64,000 bases of DNA from Rosellinia necatrix (taxonomy: Eukaryota; Ascomycota; Sordariomycetes; Xylariales; Xylariaceae), in NCBI GenBank assembly GCA_021209875.1, contig JAGYVD010000001.1, positions 806,001-870,000 on the forward strand, written 5' to 3'. Below, one piece after another: positions 35,799 to 47,779 of the stretch. Every line of letters begins with the position of its first letter. Position 1 is the stretch's first letter. A program made the position numbers and the translations under genes. The notes under the pieces are model-generated. The model was not told where the DNA came from, made no database searches, and worked only from the letters and a program-made list of their open reading frames with translations.

Positions 35799-38091
35799 AT
35801 GAGGCTCGCATCACTTGCGCTGCTCTTCGGCGCGGTAACGCTGGGCGCTGCCCAGGCCATCGGCGCCGAGACGACCGACGACCCCGAGAGAGAGAACACC
35901 TACTTCAATGGCAAGAGGGTGCCCCCCCTCCTTGAGCTTACTGCCGACAACTTCGACACGGAAGTCCAGGCATCTAAATTCTTGGTCGTGAAATACTTCA
36001 AGTAAGACGCCCTTCCCTCCCCCGATACCACCGCACGCACGAATTACATGCTGCTATCACCCATCATTGTCGGGTTTCGAGGCGTCTGATTATGAGCACG
36101 GCATCGTAGAGCTAACCTTTGTGTGTCATTGCCAGTCCTTATTGTCCTCACTGTCAATTATTTGCCCCGACATACCAGACTCTGTATGAATTCTACTATA
36201 CATCGACTGTACCAGATCCCGAATCGCCTACCTCAACTGTTCCCTTCGAAAAGGCCTACGATATTCGATTTGGCACTCTCGACTGTCTCGTTCACGGCGA
36301 CCTCTGCACCAAGCATGATATCGTTGCTTATCCTCGCACCATCATCTACAAGGATGGCGAGCGTGTGGACTACATCGGTGGCGCGAAGCCAATGAAGGCT
36401 GTTTCTGACATGATTGAGACTTTGCTTGAAAAGGAGAAGCCCGGAACGAGACCCAAAGAACTCGTTCTTCCGGACCCCGAAGCAACAAGCCTACCAGATG
36501 CCTCGGAAAAGTCGGAGAAGTCGGAACCCGCGAGCAAGAAGTCACCAGATGAGAAGGAGGACAATGAAGCGCCTTCTAAGACGGCCGTCACGGACAAGAC
36601 AGAGGTTGTCGAGAAGACCAAACCGGCAAAGCCGAGCGTTACCCCAAACAAGGAAGGCACTTCGATTTCTCTGACTGCGGAAAGCTTCCAGGATCTTGTG
36701 ACTATGACCCAAGAGCCGTGGTTTATCAAGTTCTACGCTCCCTGGTGCCATCATTGCCAGGCCTTGGCTCCTAACTGGCAACAAATGGCCAAGGAGATGA
36801 AGGGCAGACTGAACGTGGGCGAAGTGAATTGTGATGTTGAAAATAGACTGTGTAAGGACGTCCGTGTCAAAGGCTACCCGACAATTATGTTCTTCAAGGG
36901 CGGCGAACGGGTCGAATACGATGGTCTGCGAGGCTATGGCGATCTCCTCCACTACTCTGAGAAAGCTCTTGACATTTGCGATGGCATCAAAGATGTTGAT
37001 GCGACGTCCCTCGCAGAGCTAGAGAAGAAGGAGGACGTTATATTCGTTTACTTCTACGATCATGCGACTGTGAACGAAGATTTCGATGCTCTCAACAGGC
37101 TGCCTCTCAGTTTAATCGGGCGCGCGAAACTTGTAAAGACGAAAGACCCACAACTATACGAGCGCTTCAAGATCACCACATGGCCGCGGCTCCTTGTTTC
37201 CCGAGAAGGTCGGCCGACATACTATACGCCTCTGACGCCACGGGAGATGCGTGACACTCGCATGGTATTATCATGGATGAAGTCAGTCTGGCTGCCCATT
37301 GTTCCAGAGCTCACGGCATCGAACGCTCGGGAAATAATGGATGGAAAGATGGTCGTGCTCGGCATACTGAACCGGGATGATAAAGATTCGTTCACCGGTG
37401 CTCTACATGAAATGAAGGAAGCTGCCGGTGACTGGATGGATAAGCAAGTCCAAGCTTTCCAACTGGAGAGGCAAAATCTCCGAGATGCTAAGCAGCTGCG
37501 CCTCGAAGAAGCCGAAGACCGGGGTGACCAGCGAGGCGTCCGAGCGGCCAAGAATATCCGCATCAACATGGACTGGTCCGACCGCAAGGAAGTTGCATTT
37601 GCCTGGGTTGACGGCGTGTTCTGGCAGCGATGGATTCGAACTACGTACGGGATCGACACTAAGGATGGCGATCGCGTCATTATTAACGATGAGGATGTAA
37701 GTTTTGCTGACCAGATGCGAAGTCGTATGTATTCTAACACGGAACGCAGAACCGAAGATATTGGGACCAGACTATCAACGGATACAACATCGTCCCATCG
37801 CGTGTCTCCATCCTCGAGACGATATCCAAAGTCACTCCCAACCCCCCCGTTATCAAGCCTAAACTCACAATTTCGAGCTTTGAGAAGATATTCTTCGACA
37901 TTAAAATGAACTTTATCGAGCACCCTTACCTCACATTTGGGTGTATTGCAGGTATTAGCTTTGGTATTATATCTTGGTATAGGGGCCACCAACGAAGAAA
38001 TCGATCGTCCTTTAGACTGGAGGAAAGCCTTCCCACCAAGGAGCTGAAGGACGGCTTCCTCGGCAACACCGCCAACGGTAAGAACGACTGA
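35799..38091 (+). CDS. Membrane-anchored protein disulfide isomerase
   Basis: Three exons, 35799-36001, 36136-37696 and 37750-38091 (introns 134 and 53 bases), give 701 residues. Residues 1-20 form a signal peptide (MRLASLALLFGAVTLGAAQA). The first thioredoxin domain has the active site CPHC (71-74). A Lys/Glu/Ser-rich linker follows, then a second domain with FYAPWCHHCQ (CHHC at 272-275) and KGYPTIMFF, which supplies the cis-proline. The remainder contains less conserved thioredoxin-like folds. A single membrane span lies at about 647-665, followed by a basic cytosolic tail. This layout resembles yeast Eps1-type PDIs, which handle membrane-protein quality control in the ER. The 53-base last intron falls just before the NRRYWDQTINGYNIVP segment. 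Confidence 0.9.
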
Positions 38092-38853
38092 GTGTATTGC
38101 CCATTTGAAGGTTGGAGTTGAAGCATTTTTGCGTTGGCATCGGGAAACCTGTCCGCTCCTGATGCATTATGGTAACCGGAGTTCTGTATATTACCCTTTT
38201 GTCATGTTATGCCGCTCATGTCTTAGACTGCCTCAAATGTGCCAGTTTGGTGGCCGGGGGCTTCTCGGACGGAACCGATGGCGGTATTGGTTACTAACTA
38301 AGGTTTACGGCGGCAATGTGTCCGCAGGAAAAAATAAAGGCAGCGTTGGTACCGTCAATGACTAACTGGGTCGGGTTGCATTCCTGGGGTAGGGGGGAGC
38401 GGAAGGGAGTTATGCATGTGCCGCCAACACGACGCCACAGAACCACGGATAGCTCTATTTGTGTAGATGAAACGAGGCATACTAATGCGGTATTGGAGTA
38501 TCGTAATAATATATTCTTTTGCATTAACTTCGTGTGCCCACGCTGCCATGATGCCCAAGTGCGATAGTAGGCTAGCTAGTGATAACATTGTGTTAAAGAA
38601 ATGTTGAAAATTTAGGCCTTCCACGCCACTGTACTTTGTTTAAATCGCTGTTATTCTTTATTCTTTGCGGCGCTTTGCTGGTCACGTATCTTGAAGGGGC
38701 TCGGATCTCAGGGTACCTAAATGTAAATTGTTGCTAGGAAAGAAAGCTTTTATTGGGAGAGAGTCTAGTTGGAGGTACAAATCCCACCCGTTTCTAGATC
38801 GCCAACTAGTCCTTCTATATCGTCAACCGGGTGGATAGCCCACGCCGCGTGGA
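38092..38853. other. Convergent 3' intergenic region
   Basis: Between the stop codons of the disulfide isomerase and phospholipase D. No gene seen. Confidence 0.6.
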
Positions 38854-41800
38854 TTAGGTATAGAGCTCGTCGGTGAAGGCATTCAGGCTCAGTCCCTCCT
38901 TGGCCAGGTCCTCGACCTCGATGAGGAAGTTGAGGGGCATCTCGACGAGCGTGCCGCGGACGCGCGAGAGCCACTCCTTGACCTCGGCGGCACCGCCCTC
39001 GAACTCCTCGGGCACCACGTGCCCATAGGGGACGCGGCCCCTCTTATCCTCCTCCTTCATCTCGACGCCGGGAATGATGAAGTGCCGGCCGAAGAACTGG
39101 TCGTAGTCGTCCCAGTTGCGGACCCGATCGTTCGGCACGTTGTGGAACACCTTGCTGAAGACTTCGGTATTGGTGCGCGCCGCTTCGGTCCACGAGCGCC
39201 AGAAGTCGTCTGAGAGAGGGTCCTCGACCGCGCGGTCGGCGGGCGAGCCCCAGTCGTAGTCTTGCGGATCACGCGTGACGGGCGTCCAATTGCGCGTCGG
39301 CCTGTCGCAGCGCTCATCGGGGAGCCAGCCGAGGTGCTTCCTCCAGAGTTGGCGGCGCAGAGAGGTCGCAAATCGCGATGCCCTGTACGGGCGACCATCC
39401 ATCTGGCTGGAGATACTATCTTGATCTTCAATGACAACCGCGATCTCGGAGTCGTGGTTTCCGAGCTGCGAGCGGTCGTTGAGGTTTGCCGATCCGCAGA
39501 TCACGAGCTTGTCGTCCGCGATTAACACCTTAGAATGGATATATAGCTCCTCGGAAACGAAAGCGTTCATCTCGGATTCCTCATCACCATGCCATGGAAC
39601 ACTGCGAATATCCAGACCGCCGTCCATATAGCATGCACTAACCGTATCCCAGGTTCTATCCGGGACCCTAGATGCTGTGGACTGATACCGATCATATTGG
39701 TCGTAATGCCCTCCGCCCCCTCGTCGACCTACATAGTCGTCGTGCTCGCGACGTGCATCATCATAGCGAACGCCACTTCTCTCTTCAGCTTGACCCATTG
39801 TTGCTGAAATATTGATTCGATCATAACTACGGAGGTTGTAGAAACCGATGTAACGTTGCCAGTTGTTGATACCTTGTTGCTTTAAGCATTCAATAATGCT
39901 GTAGCCGCCCCGGTTAATGCTATTGTACTGGTATTCCACTGTGTCACTGAAAGTTAGCTATCTCCACCATGCCATGAGTGCGATTCAAGAGTATTTAAAG
40001 TTGTGTCAAGCCTCCAGCCGAAAATTACGGATAAAATAGGAATCAATACGACATAGACATCGCCTATATGGGGAAAAAAAAGTTTTAAAAAAATACATGA
40101 GAATTGCTTACTGATAGCACGGGTGCCGAGGGCACCATCTGACTTTAGGTCACCGGCAAATGCTGGAACGGCGGGCATGAGGACAATAACACGGAAATTT
40201 TCGCGATTCGAATGGGCTCGGACAATACGTGACACAATACTAGCACCAATCTTATTTTCAATGGGATACTGCTTAGCCCCCGTGGCCGTGATGAAGAACT
40301 GTAAATATTAGGCGATGGTTAGCAAAGGGCAGATGTGAATTTGGATACTCACTTGGTTTTCAATGTATACGTAGTGATGTGCGCTCTCGATGGCATGGAT
40401 ATACGCATTAGCGATGGAGTGTTCCGTTGGGTGGCCCGAGGACCAGTCAGAGGCACTTGATACTGTCAGAGAAGCTCCTGCAAAGTAAATCCGGGATGAT
40501 TATCGCCTTACCTGCGACACAGTTGAATGTTGGCCCTTCTATAATCATCACTGTCGCGGCTGCTACTTCTGCTTCTCCTACGCTCATAGGAGTCATCCTC
40601 CTCGTCTCCCATAAAGTGTCGGACTCCATGTCTAACCCCACGGGTTAAGCGATTTTCGATCCCTCCAAAATCAGGGCGGGGAAAGTAGTGATCGTCTTCT
40701 TGTCCTCGCTCTTCTAGCCTTTGATATTTCCCTGGGTTTTTCTTGTTGTACTTCTCGTCGAATATGAAATTCCTACAACATATTAATGATTTTATAACGA
40801 CTACCGAGCGGGGAAAGACTTTACCAGCGATCCGTGAAGTGGTCGACAAGGTTGTTCACAATCGGTCCACTTAAGGATACGGCAATATCGGACCAGCCCA
40901 TTCTAGAATTATTTGCTCTGTCCACTAGACGCAGATGTCAGTACCACTGATGTTACTTTTGCGTGCTTTGTTACGTACATTGATTGTGGTCCCAATTATT
41001 CACACCCTCGAAATCAAAAACTCGGGCATTGTTGAAGTCTTGGCCAGGAAAGACAATAGCATCCAAATTGCCTGGGTGGGCATCTGCGATTGGGTGACCT
41101 AGATTCGGGCTATGAATATGATAAGGCTGCATTATCAGGTAGGTTTGATAACTCACTATTGGTGTCGTATCTTCCGAAACCTGCATCGCAATTAGCTCCT
41201 CGCTGTCTCGCAGAGGAGTAGCCAGGGGAACGGGAAGAGCGCGGAAATAAGCTTACACATATCTAGACCACCCATAAACACAACATGACGATCAACAACA
41301 CAGAGTTTCTCGTGGTGGGCCCAATACAACACGGTGTCGCCAAATGAGCCGTACAGTTCCTTTAGCGCGTCGCCAGAAATTTTCGATAATCCAAGAGAAT
41401 TCATCTTCAGATTATCCAAAGACAGGCCGGAAAAAGCCTGCTGGAGTCGGGATCGACTGGTAGGGAGGTGATCAGGATGACGGAATACTTTGATATTCGG
41501 GTGTAACGCCTCCAAGGCGTGTCTGGTGTGCTATCCACCATATTAGCCTCTTTAGCGATGGACAATTTCCTTGTATATCTTACCGCTGAGTCCACTTTAA
41601 GATATAGCGAGTTAGTAGAAATTTCCTGCTCTTTAGGGGGATCGTACTTACGGGTCAATGCCTGTGTGACTTCCTTGTAGACGATGATGTTGACATCCAC
41701 GCCCCTCTCGGCGGCGTCTCGCAGCATATTGTCAAGGCGATACCTTTCATTGTGAGAAGGTGGCCTTCGGAGGTACAGCTCAGGGCTGAGCCACCAATCG

Positions 41801-42257
41801 AGAATGTAGACACTCTCTCGGGCCTCTGAGATGTGTCGTTAGCTTAGTTTACCGCCGTGTAGGTAGGATATGGAATATTGAACTTACCTTCGAGCGCCAT
41901 AGAAACCGCCCAGAAATAGGAGGCCCCATCTACGTCTGTGTAGCATATAGGGTCAACGATGAGGAATCTTGAACGTCATCAAGAGACATCCTGAAAATAC
42001 GAGGGCATTCATTTATGCCGGGAAATTGACAGAGACGAAGATTAGAGGCACTCGGGGAGCAACTTACACCATTTGGCATTGCCAGAGGACTGGGGTGAGA
42101 AGGATTGGAAGCGATGAGCGGTGTCGACGGGTTGAATATCGATCTGGTTGGGATGGACTTGCTCCTGGGGAGTCTCTTCTTTATCGTCTACGCCTAAGAC
42201 ATCTTTGAGGATGTGCTCCTTCACCACATGCTCGGCCTTGCGCAGCAGGCGATCCAT
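38854..42257 (-). CDS. Phospholipase D, 12 exons
   Basis: Exons are 42257-42068, 41935-41888, 41825-41652, 41594-41584, 41530-41257, 41180-41157, 41098-40979, 40924-40825, 40772-40512, 40455-40353, 40298-40112 and 39938-38854. They total exactly 859 codons (858 residues). Both HKD motifs are complete: HHEKLCVVD in exon 5 and YIHSKVLIADDKLVICGSANLNDRS in two parts of exon 12 (quoted discontinuously in families as HxKxxxxD). Other family blocks include ILDWWLSPELYLRRPP, IVFPGQDFNNAR, EHSIANAYIHAIE and YVYIENQ. It lacks PX and PH domains, so it is the short fungal class. The enzyme hydrolyses phosphatidylcholine to phosphatidic acid, a membrane signalling lipid. Exon 4 is only 11 bases. Start ATG 42257 was chosen because the upstream extension lacks an ATG. 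Confidence 0.93.
41584..41594 (-). other. 11-base microexon of phospholipase D
   Basis: TGGACTCAGCG is flanked by AG (acceptor after TTAAAG) and a GTAAGA donor. It supplies the residues joining VTQALT to HTRHALEALHPNI, giving ALTLDSAHTRHALEAL as in relatives. The upstream 57-base intron has a TACTAAC branch site. Without this exon the frame is lost. Confidence 0.85.
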
Positions 42258-43342
42258 TTGGGCTGGAGGGGGGGTGTTGCCGAATGTATCCTGGGAGCTA
42301 TGTGGATGCAATGCTGATCCCTACTCGCGATGTCGATACGGCACCAACAAGGGGACCAATATCCTGATGATAGCGACAAGGCAGGATTGCCTGCCAACTG
42401 CAACAAAAAGTCGGGGCGCAAAGGGCAAACTTTCGACAATGCTCCGTAGAGGGTAAGTCAGGGTGAGATGAGAAGAATGATCGTGGCACCCCGCGCTGTT
42501 TCTAGCCACGGGTGGTCTCCTGGCTCCCTCTGGAGGGGCAATGCGGATTCGCCCGTGCTAGAAGCAGTCACTGGCACTACTGCTGTAGGTACAGTACAGT
42601 GCAGCAGCATACAGCCCTATCAGCCCTCTGGGCCGCGCTAACCGTCTTGGCACTGTCATGTCAGCTAAGCTTACCTGGACTCACCAACGGCCAACGGCGT
42701 AGCCCATAACCTGAGTCAGCTATCCCCGAATAATGTTCTCATATTGTGAGAAGAATATCATGGTAGTTAGTTATTGTGAGAATATTGTGTGGATAATCGG
42801 GAAAATAATGTGACAAGCGTTTTGCAAATCTACGCATGGTTTAAAATGACGTTCACTGCCCTTTCTATGGCCTAAATTGCTCCCAATATCTAGCGAGTGT
42901 CATGTCGCGTGTGGTGTTTGTGCTGTTGCATTGCATTGGTTGACAATCCTGGCACCAGCGACCATTCTCGCTACCATTCTCGCTACCGAGATGTACTGCA
43001 AAGCAGTGCATAAGCGGTGTAATATACTGTGTTTGGCTGTCTCCAGTGTCGTTCGGATCCCCACTACTGAACCGCGGTGATTCAAAAGCGGTAGGCGGTC
43101 AGAATGGGGCCGAGAATAGCTGAGGCTTGGGAACGGCAGAAAAGCGTAGACCCACTTAAATTTTCGATGAACTAAAATGCCATCGCGCACCCACGGCTGA
43201 CCAGTTACATAGCTCAGAGCCAGGTCACTCACTTTTACTTTCCAATTAGGTGCCCTGGGCAATTGCCCCCACGTAACCAGGAAGGCTGCTTAACTACCTA
43301 TTGAATATTATTGAATTGGAAGAGGGTTGGTTGTCTGCAAAA
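42258..43342. other. Divergent intergenic region
   Basis: Between phospholipase D and ESF1 starts. Contains related AATAATGT/TTGTGAGAA words at 42728-42815 and a small CCATTCTCGCTA tandem repeat at 42961-42986. No gene called. Confidence 0.55.
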
Positions 43343-45430
43343 ATGCCTCCGAGCCAGAAGAAACACAGCAACTCCTCCCCTGCCACGAAGCGAGATTCCC
43401 GCTTCGCCAGTTTCGAGACCAATCCTCGTTACCGACTTCCCGCCAAGGGCCGCGTCAAGACTAAGATCGATAAGCGATTCCAGAGGATATTCGAAGATGC
43501 AGATTTCACAGCCACGGCAAAACTCGACAGATATGGCCGGAAATTGAAGTCCGACAGCAAGAAGAAGGCCTTGCAAGACATCTACGAGCCCGAAAACGAG
43601 GGCCCCGAGGTTGACGACGACGATGTCATCCGTCGAGAACTCGATAAGGCCGACGAAGGCTACGATCCGGCTCGAGGTGGCGGATTCTCATCATCAGAGA
43701 GTGATTCAGAATCCGAGGATGGCGAAGAAGCTGAGGATGAAGGGGGGGTTGATGTATCGCAGTCAACAAACATGAATCGCCTAGCCGATGAGCAGGCGGA
43801 CACTGAAGTGGGAGAAATCACCAAGAGGATTGCCGTCGTGAACTTAGACTGGGACAATATTAAGGCTATCGATCTAATGGCACTCTTCTCCTCCTTTGTA
43901 CCACAGGGCGGCCGGATCGAAAAGGTCTCGATATATCCGTCAGAATTTGGTAAAGAGCGTATGAAACGAGAAGACATCGAAGGCCCCCCCAAAGAAATTT
44001 TCAAAAAGCCTTCCAAGGATGAGGATAATTCAGACTTCGACTCTGATGACGATAGTGAGGATGAGGAGGAGAGAATAAAAAAGGACATGTTGGAAGAAGG
44101 AGACGATCAGGATTTCGATAGTGATGCCTTAAGATCATATCAGCTTGATCGCTTGAGGTATTACTACGCAGTTATCATTTGTTCTGATTTGTCGACCGCC
44201 GAGAAACTATACAATGCGTGTGACGGCACGGAGTATCTTGCATCGTCGAATTTCGTTGATCTACGCTTTGTCCCCGACGATGTTACGTTTGACGATGATC
44301 CGAGGGAGGAATGCGATTCCGTCGTTCCTAACTACCAACCCACCGAATTCGTCACAGATGCCTTACAGCATTCACGTGTCAAGCTCACCTGGGACGTAGC
44401 CCCTGATGAAACCGCACGGCGAGAAAATATCAGAAAAGCCTTCACCGGTAGCAGAGCTGAGCTGGAAGAAAACGACTTCCGCGCTTATCTTGCCAGTGAC
44501 AGCGAGGACGGTGAGGGTATCGGGAACGACGTAGAAGCCGAATTCGCCACCGTCAAGGATGAACCTAAGCTAAGCAAGAAAGAAATGAGGGCAAGGAAGC
44601 TACGGGAAGCTCTTGGCCTCGGCTCCGAACCAATGGCCAAGTCATCAAGGGCAATCGGGCCCGTCGGAGATATGCAAGTCACATTTACTCCAGCCTTGAT
44701 GGGTGACGAGAAAAAGAAGGAAGTCGGGACGGAAGAGACCACAGTCGAGAAATATATTCGTAAGGAGCGTGAGCGAAAAGCCCGCCGAAAAGAGATAGCA
44801 GTAGCGAAACGAAACGGGGATGAGATTGACGACGGAGTCGAACCCGCTGAGCTAGAGGAGGATCTCGGATTCGATGACCCTTTCTTCACGACCGACGAGC
44901 CCGCTAAACCGTCCAAATCAGCAGAGAGGAAAGAGGAAAGACGGAGGAGACGAGAAGAAAAGGAAACTGCGGCCGCCCAAAATGCTGTTCAGAAAGCGCA
45001 ATTAGAGAAGATCATGGCAGACGGCTCGAAGGGTCAGGCGGATCAGCTTGAACATTTCGACATGGATGAGATCACGCGAGTTGAGAAGAAGAAATCAAAG
45101 AAGTTTAAGAAGAAGGGCAAGAACCAAATTGAGGACCATGGGGGCCTTCAAGAGGGTTTCGAGATGAATGTCGACGACAATCGATTCAAGGCCGTGTTCG
45201 AAAACCATGAGTTCGCAATTGATCCTTCAAATCCTAAATATAAGTCCACTCCGGGAATGAAGAAACTGCTGGAAGAAGGCCGCAAGAAGCGAAAGACTAA
45301 GTCGGATGATTTTGACGCACCGTCTGAGGTGAGCGGTAAGGCCAAGAAGCAGAAGATAAAAACAGCCAATGACGACCTCAACAGCCTCGTTGAATCTATT
45401 AGACAAAAGGCTCAGGCGAAGAAACATTAG
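43343..45430 (+). CDS. ESF1: ESF1, nucleolar pre-rRNA processing factor
   Basis: Intronless, 695 residues from ATG 43343, where the protein begins MPPSQKKHSN. Conserved ESF1 blocks include RFASFETNPRYRLPAKGRVK near the N-terminus with the DKRF-RIFEDADF segment, then EITKRIAVVNLDWDNIKAID, and CDGTEYLASSNFVDLRFVPD. Long acidic stretches (EEAEDEGG, SDFDSDDDSEDEEE) lie between them. The C-terminal NUC153 motif (about 606-645) reads FEMNVDDNRFKAVFENHEFA, and a basic KKRKTK tail follows. ESF1 is a nucleolar protein of the small-subunit processome needed for 18S rRNA production. It is divergent from phospholipase D and convergent with the MFS gene, 244 bases away. Confidence 0.96.
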   Translation: MPPSQKKHSNSSPATKRDSRFASFETNPRYRLPAKGRVKTKIDKRFQRIFEDADFTATAKLDRYGRKLKSDSKKKALQDIYEPENEGPEVDDDDVIRRELDKADEGYDPARGGGFSSSESDSESEDGEEAEDEGGVDVSQSTNMNRLADEQADTEVGEITKRIAVVNLDWDNIKAIDLMALFSSFVPQGGRIEKVSIYPSEFGKERMKREDIEGPPKEIFKKPSKDEDNSDFDSDDDSEDEEERIKKDMLEEGDDQDFDSDALRSYQLDRLRYYYAVIICSDLSTAEKLYNACDGTEYLASSNFVDLRFVPDDVTFDDDPREECDSVVPNYQPTEFVTDALQHSRVKLTWDVAPDETARRENIRKAFTGSRAELEENDFRAYLASDSEDGEGIGNDVEAEFATVKDEPKLSKKEMRARKLREALGLGSEPMAKSSRAIGPVGDMQVTFTPALMGDEKKKEVGTEETTVEKYIRKERERKARRKEIAVAKRNGDEIDDGVEPAELEEDLGFDDPFFTTDEPAKPSKSAERKEERRRRREEKETAAAQNAVQKAQLEKIMADGSKGQADQLEHFDMDEITRVEKKKSKKFKKKGKNQIEDHGGLQEGFEMNVDDNRFKAVFENHEFAIDPSNPKYKSTPGMKKLLEEGRKKRKTKSDDFDAPSEVSGKAKKQKIKTANDDLNSLVESIRQKAQAKKH

Positions 45431-45674
45431 ATCACTTGGGGATCGGATGTTAAATATACCCGGACTGCCTTTGGCCGCTGCTTTTTACGATTTATTTCCG
45501 ATTGTTAACTTCGTGGCCGCTTCTAGCTAATAATGTGACCGGTGTCTCCAGCCTTCATGAAATCGTGATATCTTTCTCCTAATCATGCTTCCTAACGGGA
45601 ACCCGCTCAATATCTGGTTCTGATACCATGGGAAGCATTCTATAATGGCAGATCGTCCCTCAATCTCGTCAAGT

Positions 45675-47779
45675 CTACTCCCCTTCACCGTGGTCACCAT
45701 TCCGGCTTCTTTCCTCGGAGCGGCTTATCGTCTTTCTAAGTACGGAGGTATCCATAACGAGTTCCTGAACATGTTCTCTAGGAACCCAGGGAAGCTGGAA
45801 AATTCCCAACAACGCCACACCGGCGCAGCTGAACCAAGCAGCAGCGGATCCCCCAGCCGCATATATAATTCCAACAACAGGCGGGGAAATAGTTCTGGCA
45901 AGACAACATCCCGACATGGCGAGGCCGTTCACACGGCCCAGTACCGTGGAGCTTGGGGTTGCATTTTTTATGAGGATAAGGGCGGTAGGGATGACGACAA
46001 TGCCGAAAAGACTCTGCAGCACCATGGCGAGGTAGATGCCTGGCGACTGCAAGTGCGCTGGCAGCGCCCCAAGGAACGGCAACACCATATAACTTGATGG
46101 GTAGAGCACTATCATCCAAATGAAAGAATGCCACACACCGACACGGTCGACGAAGATTGGGAATATGACTCCCTGGATTATTAGCCCTAGAACACCGTTG
46201 ACGGATAGGTAGACCCCAACGTCGTGGACTGTATATCCCAACCCGCCGATCAAGTCCAGTTGCCCGCGAGGCGCCGCCGGGCGGTCTAGGAGATGTGTTG
46301 GAAGTAGCGTTGCGAACGCCATTTGGTGGTAAGAAACGAGGACCAAGGCGATGGTGAGCATGATGATGGTGAAGTTGAACGTCGGACCCGTGTATTCTTC
46401 CACTTTATTCTGTGAAGAAACGGGGTTGACCCGCGCCTCGGGAACAAACTGAATCGAGTGGACTGTGCCGAATGACGTGCGCCGAAGGTCGAAGCTCTGC
46501 TCGACGGCCATAGGGAGACCTTCTTCGAGGATAGCGGGGCGCTCACTCACAGCAGATATCCTGGGGTGTCGAAGTCGCTCACCCCGTGATAGAGGCGTTC
46601 TTTCGTCTATTCTACTATCATCGTCATCGTCCGCCACGGCTACCTCTGCCACGTCAGCCGCCTTCGTGTTGTCGGCGAACAGCTTACCCCGTGGGTTCGT
46701 CTCCTCAAGAAATAGCGCGCCTTGCACAATCGCAAGTACGATAACGATGACGGAGACCAAGTTTGGCAATAGGTAGGGATATCGGCCAAACAACCCATCG
46801 GCTGGGAACAGTGAAGGGTAGAATGTTGCGGGCTGCGCTAGGAAGCCACCCATCGCTGACCCGATGATGCCACCCAAGGTCCAAACAAATGGCTGGGAGG
46901 CATATGCTGCGGCTGTTTCACGACAACATGTCAGTTAGAAGATATGAAGGGTTTTGAATCAGGGGCTCTGCGTACGCTCGTGCTCAGGCACTTTAACCAT
47001 CTCGGCGACCATGGTCTGCATCACCTGTTTATGACTATCAGCTCACATTCACTCCAGTAGCTTCAGTGACCCGGCACGTTGCCATGAAATCCAAACGGCC
47101 CTGAATTTTAATATCGATAACTCCGTTTGTTTCACGAGCCCGCCTTCTCGCCGTCATCACCGCCATGGACCCGATACCTTGGGCGGAGGTAGAAGGAATA
47201 CAAATTATCAACTTACAGAAACATTTCCGTTCAATGCGCCGCCGATAAATCGAGCAAAAAGCGCAACCCAATAGTTCTCAGCCAAGCCAAAGATTAAGCT
47301 CGATATAGCAACACCGCCCAGTCCAAACAGGACTATGGGCTTCCGCCCATATCGATCGGAGAGCGTACCCCAGCCAATGGCGGTCAGTGCCTCGGCGACA
47401 GCGTATGCGGATACCAAGAGCCCGGCGTAAAATGCTGTATCTCGATCCTCACCACCGTTCAAGTCCTTTACCATGACGTACGTATACGCCAGGATAGAGT
47501 TGAAGGCGATGGGCTCTGAGAAGCGACATATTGCTGAGTGCGGAGGACAAGGTCAGCTGTGTGCCTCTCATGAGATATTCCCATTGGAGTATTCTCATTG
47601 GGATGGAACCCCCAATAAGAGGGTGATGTGTGGAATTGGGGAGGCATGTGGGAGGGGAAAGGTGCAAGGGTAGTATTACGAGGAGACGGCAATGAAGACA
47701 AAGAGAGCATACCAAGGATCGTGAGCTGTTTGAGAGGGAAAGGAGGCGTTGCGCCGTTCTCCAGTGTTTGCGGCGCCAT
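45675..47779 (-). CDS. MFS transporter
   Basis: Four exons, 47779-47713, 47533-47217, 47024-46976 and 46912-45675, give 556 residues. The N-terminus reads LTILAICRFSEPIAFNSIL across the first junction. The MFS signature GTLSDRYGRKP (78-88) follows the second membrane helix, and FARFIGGALNGNVSVMQTMV spans the second junction. A hydrophilic loop of about 120 residues splits the twelve-helix protein after helix 6. The second half contains YTVHDVGVYLSVNGVLGLI and a GIIYAAGG segment. The pattern fits the fungal branch related to yeast Ycr023C and plant ZIF transporters. The substrate cannot be told from sequence. Intron 2 is 192 bases and intron 3 is 63. Confidence 0.88.

Noticed and set aside
42900..43262. 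120-codon minus-strand open frame upstream of ESF1
   Set aside because: No ATG-supported conserved protein; contains a small tandem repeat and overlaps the ESF1 promoter.
45645..46776. Plus-strand frames across the MFS gene
   Set aside because: Antisense shadows; the minus strand carries the membrane helices and correct splice junctions.
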